From positions 1,922,001 through 1,986,000 of the forward strand of contig NZ_AP012327.1 in assembly GCF_001042615.1 (NCBI RefSeq): a DNA stretch of 64,000 nt, in the 5' to 3' direction. A program made the translations under genes and the position numbers. Position 1 is the first letter of the stretch, and each line of letters opens with the position of its first letter. Under the pieces are notes generated by a model. The model saw only the letters and a list, made by a program, of their open reading frames with translations, ran no database searches and had not been told where the DNA came from. Positions 43,567-51,526 of the stretch are shown piece by piece. This stretch comes from Bifidobacterium catenulatum subsp. kashiwanohense JCM 15439 = DSM 21854. Its GTDB lineage: Bacteria > Actinomycetota > Actinomycetes > Actinomycetales > Bifidobacteriaceae.

Positions 43567-44259
43567 TCAATGCTGTCCGTAGACGTTGGTGTAACGGTCG
43601 TTAAGCTTGTCGATGTCTTCCTGGGCAATCGGGATGATGTCACCGATCTGCTTGGCGGCCCACATGGTGCGGGCGACCTCTTCGGTCATAGCGGCCGCCT
43701 TGACGGCGCCTTCAGCATCCTTGCCGATGGTGAACGGGCCATGGTTCTGCATGAGCACGGCCGGAGACTTCGGATATTTCTTCAGGGTTTCCACCACGCC
43801 TTCGCCAATGGCTTCGGAGCCGATGAGACGGAAGGGACCTACCGGCACCGGACCGCCGAATTCGTCACCCATCATGGTCAGACCGCAAGGAATGTTCTGA
43901 CCGGTGGCCGCCCATGCGGTGGCGTAGGTGGAGTGGGTGTGCACTACACCGTAGACATCGGGCATGTGGCGGTAGATGTAGGCGTGGGAGGCGGTGTCGG
44001 AGCTCGGGGCTTCGGAACCGTCCACCACGTTGCCGTCGAGGTCGCAAACGACCATCGAGCTCGGGGTGAGGTACTCGTAACGCAGGCCGGAGGGCTTGAT
44101 GACCATCAGGTCGGCGGTGTGCAGACGCTGGGAGACGTTGCCGGCGGTCCACACCACGAGGTTCCACTTGATGAGCTGCTCGTGCAGGGTGGCCACGACT
44201 TCGCGCACCTGCTTGACTTCGGCGCGTACTTCCGGGCCGTAATCAGCCAAAGTTGCCAT
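43567..44259 (-). CDS. araD: L-ribulose-5-phosphate 4-epimerase
   Basis: This class II aldolase-fold zinc enzyme, 230 aa, makes D-xylulose 5-phosphate, which enters the bifid shunt. The motifs are LVVWTAGNVSQRL, LMVIKPSGLRYEYLTP, the zinc ligands in VVHTHSTYATAWA, and VLMQNHGPFTIG. The gene begins 23 bases after the araB stop, with AGGAAACAT as ribosome site, so it is in the same operon. Confidence 0.96.
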   Translation of the reverse strand: MATLADYGPEVRAEVKQVREVVATLHEQLIKWNLVVWTAGNVSQRLHTADLMVIKPSGLRYEYLTPSSMVVCDLDGNVVDGSEAPSSDTASHAYIYRHMPDVYGVVHTHSTYATAWAATGQNIPCGLTMMGDEFGGPVPVGPFRLIGSEAIGEGVVETLKKYPKSPAVLMQNHGPFTIGKDAEGAVKAAAMTEEVARTMWAAKQIGDIIPIAQEDIDKLNDRYTNVYGQH

Positions 44260-44282
44260 GATATGTTTCCTTTCTACAAAAC

Positions 44283-45920
44283 TTACTTGGTTTCCAAGGG
44301 AATATTTGCGATTGCCGTGTGTTCAATCGCCAGCCCCTTGCGGAAGCGATCGAAGAATTCCTCGAATCCTGCAACATCGTTTTCATCCGGATTTTCCGTA
44401 GTGGACGCGGCATCGGCGAACACGCGAGCGTCAAGGAATTCATCGAGCGGCTGGTCGGCATGCCACAGATAATCGGCAAGCACGGCCATGCCCCATGCGC
44501 CGCCTTCGGCAGCGGTGGACATTACCTTGATCGGTGTATCGAATGCGGCTGCGAGAATCTTCTGGGCAACTTTCGGGGTGGTGAAGATGCCACCGTGGCC
44601 GACGAGGGAGTCGACCGCGACGCCTTCGTCCTTGGTCATCACATCCATGCCGATCTTCACCGGAGAGAATGCGCTGAACAGCTGAGCGCGCATGAAGTTG
44701 CCCAGACTCATGCGGGCTTCAGGACCACGCACGAATAGCGGGCGTCCTTCCGACAGACCTGCAAGGAATTCACCGGAGCGGAACGGATAGTTGATGAGTC
44801 CGCCGCAGTTGACATCGACACCGTCCGCGATCGCGGCACGGAACAGCGTGCCGTACAGGCTGCCCGTATCGACGGGCGTTCCCAAGGCGGCCGCGAACTG
44901 GCCGAACAGACCAACCCACGCGTTGAGGTCAGAAGTGAAGTTATTGGCGTGGCTCATGCCAGCGAGATCGCCGGCCGGAGTGGTGACGAGGTCGACTTCC
45001 GGGTGCAGAGCCTTGAGCTTGTGCTCAAGAACAACCATCGCGAAGATGGAGGTGCCTGCGGAGACATTGCCGGTACGTACGCGCACGGAGTTGGTGGCGA
45101 CCATGCCAGTGCCCGCGTCACCTTCCGGCGGCGCGAGGACAATGCCCGGCTGGAGGGTTCCGGTCGGGTCGAGCAGCTTGGCGCCTTCGGCGGTCAGCGT
45201 GCCGGCCGGGGTGCCTGCGACCAACGGTTCCGGCAGCAGGTCGGTGAGCTTCCACGGCTGTGCGGCGACTTCCGGCAACGCGCTGAACTTCTCGATGAAT
45301 TCGGTTTCGTAGGCGTGGGTGATCGGGTCGATCGGGAACATGCCGGAGGCATCGCCGATGCCGAGAACCTTCTTGCCGGTGAGCTTCCAGTGCACGTAGC
45401 CGGCGAGCGTGGTGACGTAGTCCACCTTACCGATGTGCTCCTCTTTGTTGAGTACCGCCTGGTACAGATGGGCGATGGACCAGCGTTCCGGAATGTTGTA
45501 CTGGAACAGTTCGGAAAGCTTCTCGTGCGCTTCGGAGGTGTTGGTGTTCTGCCAGGTGCGGAACGGCACGAGCAGCTCGCCGTTCTTGTCAAAGGCAAGA
45601 TAGCCGTGCATCATGGCGGAGAATCCGATATGTCCGACTCGCGCGAGCTTCTCACCGTATGCGGCTTCCACATTCTGAGCCATCGCCGCGTATGCGGTCT
45701 GCAGACCCTTCCAAATCTCTTCCTGGGTGTAGCTCCACAGGCCATCCTCAAGATGACTGGCCCAGCCATAATCGCCGGCGGCGATTGTGCGATAGGTGTC
45801 GTCGATGAGTACGGCCTTGATTCGGGTGGAACCGAATTCGATGCCTAGGCTCGTCTTACCGGCACGGATCTTCTCGGCGGTCAATGCGACTTGGTCGTCA
45901 AGTTCTTGCTCTTGCGCCAT
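44283..45920 (-). CDS. araB: FGGY-family kinase, L-ribulokinase
   Basis: This 545-aa sugar kinase phosphorylates L-ribulose in the arabinose pathway, as placed by the operon. The FGGY fold is shown by LGIEFGSTRIKAVLIDDTYR (phosphate-1 loop), FSAMMHGYLAFDKNGELLV and FRTWQNTN in the sugar pocket, and GHGGIFTTPKVAQKILAAAF with AAEGGAWGMAVLADYLW in the ATP-binding C-terminal half. The sequence differs from the E. coli AraB type and resembles the actinobacterial group sometimes annotated only as ATPase or xylulokinase. AAGGAG is seven bases before the ATG, and the operator pair at 45974-45998 lies just upstream. Confidence 0.88.
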   Translation of the reverse strand: MAQEQELDDQVALTAEKIRAGKTSLGIEFGSTRIKAVLIDDTYRTIAAGDYGWASHLEDGLWSYTQEEIWKGLQTAYAAMAQNVEAAYGEKLARVGHIGFSAMMHGYLAFDKNGELLVPFRTWQNTNTSEAHEKLSELFQYNIPERWSIAHLYQAVLNKEEHIGKVDYVTTLAGYVHWKLTGKKVLGIGDASGMFPIDPITHAYETEFIEKFSALPEVAAQPWKLTDLLPEPLVAGTPAGTLTAEGAKLLDPTGTLQPGIVLAPPEGDAGTGMVATNSVRVRTGNVSAGTSIFAMVVLEHKLKALHPEVDLVTTPAGDLAGMSHANNFTSDLNAWVGLFGQFAAALGTPVDTGSLYGTLFRAAIADGVDVNCGGLINYPFRSGEFLAGLSEGRPLFVRGPEARMSLGNFMRAQLFSAFSPVKIGMDVMTKDEGVAVDSLVGHGGIFTTPKVAQKILAAAFDTPIKVMSTAAEGGAWGMAVLADYLWHADQPLDEFLDARVFADAASTTENPDENDVAGFEEFFDRFRKGLAIEHTAIANIPLETK

Positions 45921-45973
45921 AGTGTCAAACTCCTTGTGTCCAAGCGCCTACGCAACCACTCTGTCAACTGAAT

Positions 45974-45998
45974 GTTAGCGCTCACTGTTAACGCTCAC
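45974..45998. promoter_or_regulatory. Tandem operators upstream of araB
   Basis: GTTAGCGCTCAC (45974-45985) and GTTAACGCTCAC (45987-45998) are two direct copies 13 bases apart, each an imperfect palindrome of the LacI type. They lie directly downstream of a -10-like TAGAAT (46005-46000, minus). They match the perfect GTTAGCGCTAAC at 47319-47330 in front of the regulator gene. Confidence 0.8.
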
Positions 45999-45999
45999 T

Positions 46000-46028
46000 A
46001 TTCTAAACGTAAATTACGAACCGCACAA
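46000..46028 (-). promoter_or_regulatory. Candidate araBDA promoter
   Basis: Minus strand: TTGTGC (46028-46023), a 17-base spacer, TAGAAT (46005-46000). The operators sit immediately downstream, where a bound repressor would block initiation. The -35 match is poor. Confidence 0.5.
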
Positions 46029-46076
46029 ACTCGCGTGTCAAAGAAACAATCCGTCAGCGCAATCGTCCGAAACAGC

Positions 46077-46110
46077 GAACCGGTGCCGAGTCCGCACTCA
46101 GCACCGGTTC
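46077..46110 (-). terminator. Hairpin after the araR-like gene
   Basis: GAACCGGTGC (46077-46086) pairs perfectly with GCACCGGTTC (46101-46110), 31 bases beyond the regulator stop. A terminator is likely, but there is no long T-run. Confidence 0.55.
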
Positions 46111-46140
46111 ACGAAATCATAGGAGGAGAACAACCGACCA

Positions 46141-47259
46141 TCAACGTCGCTGCACGGGACCGATTGAACTGCGCTTGATCAGTTCCGCCGATACCAAACC
46201 AACGCCATGCCGGGACGCGGCGAACGAATTCTCGTCACCCTCCCCCAACAGATACAACGCCTCACGCATCGCAGCCACACCCAACTGCTCGAAACTAGGA
46301 CGAACCGTGGTCAGCGGAGGGAACATGTTGTCCATCGCAGGCATGTCGTCGAATCCGACCAAGCTCACATCCTGCGGAATCCGTACTCCATGCTCATGCA
46401 ATGCGCGTGCCACTCCAACAGCCTGGCTGTCGTTCGCACACACCATGCAGGTTGGCAAACTGCCGCCGGTACGTCCGATGTTGTCAAGAATATGGTTCAT
46501 TTTGCCGTACGCCTCGGAGGCTTCCCACGTATTGCACTGCACGGTCACCGAATTAACGGCATTGGTCGCGCACAGCTTGTTCCACGCCAGCAGTCTTGTG
46601 GCCGCATCACGCCAATCTTTCGGACCGGCGAAATACAGTACGGAACGATGACCGTACTCCACTACGAGACGCATCACTTCAGCCATTGCGGACCATTGGT
46701 CCATACCGACGACGGATACGCGACGGCGATCGGCGGGAGACATCAATCGCAAACCATCCTGCACGCCGATACTGCCATGCGTGGAAGTGACGATCACACG
46801 CGGCTGCATGACCTGCGTACGGCAGGCCGCAGAGAACATGACATCGGTCGGCGTGAGGAGAATGAAGGCATCGACGTTCATCTCATCGAACGTACGGCAT
46901 AGGTCGTCGAATTCAGCCTGCGTGCACAGGGCCTCGTGCACCATGCTCACCGTCATGAACAGACCATGCTGTCGAGCCATCGATTCTATCGACGAAATCG
47001 CGGAAATCGGTCCGTAAAACCGTTGACCGCCGGCGATGAGCCCGATGGTGCGGGAACGGCGCGAGGCAAGCGCGCGGGCAGAGTTGCTAGGGCGATAGCC
47101 AAGTTCGTCAATAGCCTTCTGCACCTTCTCACGCGTCACATCGGAAACGTCCGGCGAATGGTTGATAACCCGGGATACGGTCTGATGGCTCACTCCCGCG
47201 AATTTTGCCACTTCGAACATCGAAGGACGTTTTTTGCCTGCATTACGCCTGCCTGCCAT
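46141..47259 (-). CDS. LacI-family arabinose regulator
   Basis: This 372-aa repressor has HTH PSMFEVAKFAGVSHQTVSRV and hinge INHSPDVSDVTREKVQKAID near the N-terminus, then a sensor domain with IGLIAGGQRF, CMVCANDSQAVGVARALHEH and VSLVGFDDMPAMDNMFPPLT. The start at 47259 follows GGGAGGCG. It is codirectional with araBDA and downstream of the maf/nudix gene, with its own promoter. The operator GTTAGCGCTAAC ahead of it overlaps that promoter, so it represses itself as well as araBDA. It is an AraR-like regulator of the LacI type, not an AraC type. Confidence 0.88.
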   Translation of the reverse strand: MAGRRNAGKKRPSMFEVAKFAGVSHQTVSRVINHSPDVSDVTREKVQKAIDELGYRPSNSARALASRRSRTIGLIAGGQRFYGPISAISSIESMARQHGLFMTVSMVHEALCTQAEFDDLCRTFDEMNVDAFILLTPTDVMFSAACRTQVMQPRVIVTSTHGSIGVQDGLRLMSPADRRRVSVVGMDQWSAMAEVMRLVVEYGHRSVLYFAGPKDWRDAATRLLAWNKLCATNAVNSVTVQCNTWEASEAYGKMNHILDNIGRTGGSLPTCMVCANDSQAVGVARALHEHGVRIPQDVSLVGFDDMPAMDNMFPPLTTVRPSFEQLGVAAMREALYLLGEGDENSFAASRHGVGLVSAELIKRSSIGPVQRR

Positions 47260-47300
47260 GCCCCGTCGCCTCCCGCACACTACCGTTGTTACTTTCGACT

Positions 47301-47330
47301 ATTCTACACGCAGCCTCGGTTAGCGCTAAC
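47301..47330 (-). promoter_or_regulatory. Autoregulated promoter and operator of the regulator gene
   Basis: The palindrome GTTAGCGCTAAC (47319-47330) covers the -35 position (TTAGCG) of a promoter whose -10 is TAGAAT (47306-47301, minus), with a 17-base spacer. Confidence 0.75.
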
Positions 47331-47335
47331 AGACG

Positions 47336-48808
47336 CTATTTTTCAGCCATTTGAGCAAGTCGTGCTGCGAAGTTGGGCCAGTCGGTACGCATGGCGGTTA
47401 ACAGTTTACGATTGGGGACTTCCTCAATCGGCACCCATTCGATTTCCATGCTTTCGTCGTCGTTGGCCTTCGGCTCCACGCGGTGTCCCGGCTTTTCGAA
47501 AGCGAACACGGTGGTGTACGCCCACGGTCCGTGGTCTTCGCAGTACGATCCGACCACGTCAATATCTTCAGGGGTAATGTTGGCTTCCTCGTACGATTCG
47601 CGCAGCGCGCCTTCGATCGGGCTTTCACCGTCGGCGGTGGCACCTCCTGGAATGCCCCATGTGCCACCTTCCGCGCTCCACACCGCGCGATGTTGCATGA
47701 CAACGTGCGTCACTTCGCCGGTCTGTTCGCTTCGGCGGGCCAGCAGCACACCGGACGCGCCGTTCGTACCCCAATGCTTGCGGCCGCAATCGCAATCAAT
47801 CCAACCATCACCCGGCTGATGCACGTTTTCCTTGGGAGGAAGCAGTTTTGCGGCACCGGTTCGCGAATCGTGTTCAACGTTCGGTTCTTGATCGGCTCGC
47901 GTCACGTTCCACAGATCAGTCCATTCCACGCCAAGCTCGGCGGCCAAACGGCGCGCCAGCGGAAGACTCAGGCCGATAATGCCATGCGGATCGCCTTCGA
48001 TGGAGTCGATGAACGCTCCACCGAAGCCCTCAAGCGTGAAGGAACCGGCCACCTCCAACGGTTCTCCGGTAGCGATGTACCGTTCGATATCAGTGTCGGA
48101 ATATTCACTGAAGTGCAGCGTGGCCCTGCTCGCGCCTCGCGCGATACGCCCGGTGGCGAAGTCGATCAGGCAATGGCCCGTCCACAGTTCGCCGGTGGCA
48201 CCGCGCATGGCACGCAGCCGTTCCCGAGCCACCTCAACGCTATGCGGCTTGCCGTAGCATTCGCCGTCAAGTAGGAACATGGAATCGCAGCCAAGAATCA
48301 GCGGACCGACTTCCGCACGGGTCAGGCTCGGCTCGTCATCAACGAAATCAGCAATCGATTCAGTGATCGTAGGAATGGTGATTCCCGAAAAATCGCGGGT
48401 ATTTACGTCGGAGGCGGACTGCACTTCGTCTGCACGCAATGTAATACGAGGATGTTCTAAAGATGCAGCATCTCCAGTATTTTCAGCATTATCTGAATGT
48501 TTGGAAGATTTGGCAACGGCTTTCAGCGGATATCCGATTATGCGATTGCCGTGCGCCGCCGCAGCGGTGGCGGCAACGTTACGATACGCCTGATGCACGG
48601 CTTCGGCTTTGGCCGTAGCGAGAATCATCACCCGCTGCTCCACGCTCAGATCGCTTACGGCAACGCCCATGGCGGCTGCCTCACGTTCAAGCGCTGCCGG
48701 CTCGTCTACGTTCGATACACGAATCGTGGGGCAAATACCAGCCGAGAAAAGCACGTCACGGCGAGGCTTGGATTTGGAGGCGAGAATCAGCGGAACGGAG
48801 TTGTTCAT
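47336..48808 (-). CDS. Maf nucleotide pyrophosphatase fused to a Nudix hydrolase
   Basis: This 490-aa protein has two domains. An N-terminal Maf/YhdE-type domain hydrolyses non-canonical nucleoside triphosphates (ILASKSKPRRDVLFSAG, LILGCDSMFLLDG, GKPHSVEVARERL, GFGGAFIDSIEGDPHGIIGL). It is interrupted by an insert of roughly 80 residues, hydrophilic and with no known motif. The C-terminal Nudix domain has the box GGATADGESPIEGALRESYE then EANI, which keeps the Glu metal ligands but has Asn at the usual Gly. The linker includes WIDCDCGRKHWG, a possible zinc-binding segment. The start overlaps the thrB stop (ATGA), so translation is coupled. A 195-base longer frame upstream overlaps thrB and is not favoured. 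Confidence 0.88.
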   Translation of the reverse strand: MNNSVPLILASKSKPRRDVLFSAGICPTIRVSNVDEPAALEREAAAMGVAVSDLSVEQRVMILATAKAEAVHQAYRNVAATAAAAHGNRIIGYPLKAVAKSSKHSDNAENTGDAASLEHPRITLRADEVQSASDVNTRDFSGITIPTITESIADFVDDEPSLTRAEVGPLILGCDSMFLLDGECYGKPHSVEVARERLRAMRGATGELWTGHCLIDFATGRIARGASRATLHFSEYSDTDIERYIATGEPLEVAGSFTLEGFGGAFIDSIEGDPHGIIGLSLPLARRLAAELGVEWTDLWNVTRADQEPNVEHDSRTGAAKLLPPKENVHQPGDGWIDCDCGRKHWGTNGASGVLLARRSEQTGEVTHVVMQHRAVWSAEGGTWGIPGGATADGESPIEGALRESYEEANITPEDIDVVGSYCEDHGPWAYTTVFAFEKPGHRVEPKANDDESMEIEWVPIEEVPNRKLLTAMRTDWPNFAARLAQMAEK

Positions 48809-49809
48809 ACGCGTTCCACCTGCACGCCCTTGGTGTCGACGCCCAAATGCAGCACACGCCAATGGCCGGAAGCGAGCTCTTCGGAAGCGAGCTGTTCCAG
48901 CTGTTCGCGGGCGTCGCCATGATGCAACACGAGCACGCATGGGCCGGCACCGGAAACCATGGATGCGAAACCATGGGAACGCAGCTTTTCGATCAGCGCC
49001 CATGACGGTTCCATCAAAGGAGCGCGATACGGCTGATGCAGACGATCCTGCGTGGCTGCGAACAGCAACGCATTGGCGTTCTGATGCTGGCCAGTCGCCA
49101 GCATCGCAGGATTCATGGCGGCCGGCAGTAGGCTCACACGAGACACATTGTGTACGGCATCCTTGAACGCCAGCTGACCCGGCAGCGCCTGACGCGCCTT
49201 TTCGGTGGACAGCTCATAATCCGGCACGAACACGGCTGCGGTCAGATCGTCGGCAACACGATAGTTGATGGTGTGGAAGCCCTTGTGCAGCGGCTCGCAG
49301 CCCGGAATCGGCACGGAACCGACACCTTCGGGGGTTTCCATGTCCCAAGACATGGTGAGGCCGCCATACACGGCAGGAGCCACGTTGTCCGGATGGCCTT
49401 CGATGGCGGCGGCAAGCTCGAACACGGCATCACGGTTGAGTTCGTCGTCCTGCGCGAAGGCGGCCGCGGCTGCAATGCCCGCCACAATGGCCTCTGCGGA
49501 AGAGCCCATGCCTCGTGCCTGAGGAATGTTGTTGTGAGCCTGAAGAATGAAGCCTACACGGCCCAGCCCGAAGGTCTGGCATGCGCGGCGGAACGTGGAA
49601 ACCACCAAGTGGGTTTCGTCACGCGGGAGGGTATCGGCGCCTTCGCCTTCGATCATCACCTGAGCCGCAGTGTTCACCGGATCGGCGCTCAGTGTGAATT
49701 CAAGTTCGTCGTGGTAGTCCAGAGCGAGTCCGACCGTATCAAAGCCAGAACCAAGATTGGCGCTGGTAGCCGGAACACGCACGCGTACTTTGCGAGTAAC
49801 TGGAGTCAT
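48805..49809 (-). CDS. thrB: Homoserine kinase
   Basis: This GHMP kinase, 334 aa, phosphorylates homoserine on the way to threonine. Motif 1 VPATSANLGSGFDTVGLAL is near the start, motif 2 PQARGMGSSAEAIVAGIAAA is the ATP-binding loop, and motif 3 is FASMVSGAGPCVLVL. The size is normal. It follows hom by about 200 bases on the same strand, with a terminator between them, and its stop overlaps the maf/nudix start by four bases. Confidence 0.96.
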   Translation of the reverse strand: MTPVTRKVRVRVPATSANLGSGFDTVGLALDYHDELEFTLSADPVNTAAQVMIEGEGADTLPRDETHLVVSTFRRACQTFGLGRVGFILQAHNNIPQARGMGSSAEAIVAGIAAAAAFAQDDELNRDAVFELAAAIEGHPDNVAPAVYGGLTMSWDMETPEGVGSVPIPGCEPLHKGFHTINYRVADDLTAAVFVPDYELSTEKARQALPGQLAFKDAVHNVSRVSLLPAAMNPAMLATGQHQNANALLFAATQDRLHQPYRAPLMEPSWALIEKLRSHGFASMVSGAGPCVLVLHHGDAREQLEQLASEELASGHWRVLHLGVDTKGVQVERV

Positions 49810-49959
49810 ATCTCGTCGTCCTTCGTCGCATCTTCTTTACAAGTCAAGCACCGTATACCCGAAAGGGTACAAGAGTCAAATTCAAACCCATAATCGGCAG
49901 ACAATTCAGTAAACAATCGGCAAGCAATTGCCTAAAACAACAGCCGGAATATGAACAAA

Positions 49960-49999
49960 GAGACGGCCGCCCAATCGCAACGATTTGAGCAGCCGTCTC
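49960..49999 (-). terminator. Terminator after hom
   Basis: GAGACGGCTGC/GCGGCCGTCTC-like stem with a TCGTTGCGAT loop, followed on the minus strand by TTTGTT. It lies right at the hom stop and upstream of thrB, so hom and thrB are mainly separate transcripts. Confidence 0.7.
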
Positions 50000-50006
50000 A
50001 TAACTG

Positions 50007-51323
50007 TTAGTTGAGCACGCGGAGGATGGAAGGCTCGCCGACCACGCAATCAAGCGCGCACACATCCTTCACGGTTTCACGCAGGGTCAGCTCGTCAGTC
50101 ATGTGCGTGACAAGGCGCAGCTGCTGCAGTTCGCCGTCGTAGCCCGGATCCTTCAGCGTGGGCTTGAGGTCTTGGTTCACACCATTGATGGACACGCCAT
50201 GCTCGGCGAACTTGGCCGCGATGGCCGCAAGCACGCCCGGATTGTCGTGAATCACGAAACGCACCGCGAACTCGGCCTTGGAAGCCTCAATCGGAGCCTT
50301 CTTCAAATCCTTATACAGCGGAATGGTCGGACCGGTGCAGCCCTGTGCGATGTGACGCGCTTCGGTCACCACATCGCCAACCACTGCGGAAGCGGTCGGA
50401 GCGCCGCCAGCGCCACGACCATAGAACATCAGATCATCGGCCGCTTCGGCCTTCACGAACACCGCATTGAAGGAACCATGCACAGAAGCCAGCGGATGCT
50501 CGTTGGAAATCAGCGCCGGATACACGCGGGCAGACACACCGGCCTCGCCATTCTCCACCACGGCCAGCAGCTTGATGACCTTGTTTTCGGCGGTTGCGGC
50601 AGCAATATCGTCGGCGGTGATCTTGGTGATGCCCTCAACGGACACGTCGTCGATGGTCACATTGGTATGGAAACCGAGCGTGGCCATGATGGCTGCCTTG
50701 TTGGCCGCATCGTAGCCTTCGATGTCTCCAGTCGGATCCGCTTCGGCGTATCCCTTAGCCTGAGCGTCCTTCAGCACGTCGTCGAAATCAAGACCCTTGG
50801 TGGTCATTTCGTCGAGAATGTAGTTCGTGGTGCCGTTGACGATGCCAAGCATGCTCGTCACCTTGTCTCCGACGAGGGATTCACGCAGTGGCTTGAGGAA
50901 TGGAATAGCACCGCCCACGGAAGCCTCAAAGTAGATATCGACGCCCTTGGCTTCGGCGGCCGCATAGATCTCCGGACCATACTTGGCCAGTAGCGCCTTG
51001 TTGGCCGTGACCACGGAAGCGCCGGATTCGATGGCCGCAAGCACGAACTTGCGGGCCACGCCGGTTCCGCCGATCAGTTCGACCACAATGTCGGCATTGG
51101 TGGCCACGCTCATGGTGTCGGTGGTCACCACGGACTTGTCAATCCACGGGAACGGGTCGGTTTCCGCCGGATCAAGGCAGGCGACGCCGGTCAGTTCGAT
51201 CGGTCGTCCGATGCGTGCGGCAAGCTCATCCTTCTGCTCCACCAGCAGACGTGCGGTCTGAGAGCCGACCGTGCCCGCGCCCAACAATCCAACGCGAATC
51301 GGCGCAACATCTTCCTGTGCCAA
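50007..51323 (-). CDS. hom: Homoserine dehydrogenase
   Basis: This NAD(P)-dependent enzyme reduces aspartate semialdehyde to homoserine, 438 aa. The domains are a Rossmann fold (RVGLLGAGTVGSQTARLLVE), the catalytic region with SGASVVTANKALLAKYG and IVNGTTNYILDEMT, then FYGRGAGGAPTASAVVGDVV and a C-terminal ACT regulatory domain (VIHDNPGVLAAIAAKFAEHG). The start is a TTG at 51323, chosen because GGGAGG is seven to eight bases upstream and the length then matches the family; an ATG further upstream would add 27 unlike residues. The ACT domain implies threonine feedback. Confidence 0.93.
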   Translation of the reverse strand: MAQEDVAPIRVGLLGAGTVGSQTARLLVEQKDELAARIGRPIELTGVACLDPAETDPFPWIDKSVVTTDTMSVATNADIVVELIGGTGVARKFVLAAIESGASVVTANKALLAKYGPEIYAAAEAKGVDIYFEASVGGAIPFLKPLRESLVGDKVTSMLGIVNGTTNYILDEMTTKGLDFDDVLKDAQAKGYAEADPTGDIEGYDAANKAAIMATLGFHTNVTIDDVSVEGITKITADDIAAATAENKVIKLLAVVENGEAGVSARVYPALISNEHPLASVHGSFNAVFVKAEAADDLMFYGRGAGGAPTASAVVGDVVTEARHIAQGCTGPTIPLYKDLKKAPIEASKAEFAVRFVIHDNPGVLAAIAAKFAEHGVSINGVNQDLKPTLKDPGYDGELQQLRLVTHMTDELTLRETVKDVCALDCVVGEPSILRVLN

Positions 51324-51410
51324 GGCATCCTCCCTTGAATGTGAAGTATTGGTGTAACCCTGCCTATTGTACGGTCCCGATATGACGTAAGACCGCGAAA
51401 TCATACGAAA

Positions 51411-51448
51411 ATGGACGGTTTCTGAGCTTTGCCCCGAAAACCGTCCAT
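51411..51448 (-). terminator. Terminator after lysA
   Basis: ATGGACGGTTT (51411-51421) pairs with AAACCGTCCAT (51438-51448), followed on the minus strand by TTTTCG. It ends the argS-lysA transcript ahead of hom. Confidence 0.8.
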
Positions 51449-51526
51449 GCTACATCCATGTCGCGTCCGCAATTTGAGACGAATCGCCATGAACAATACG
51501 AAACACGGGCGAAATGCCACGAATCG

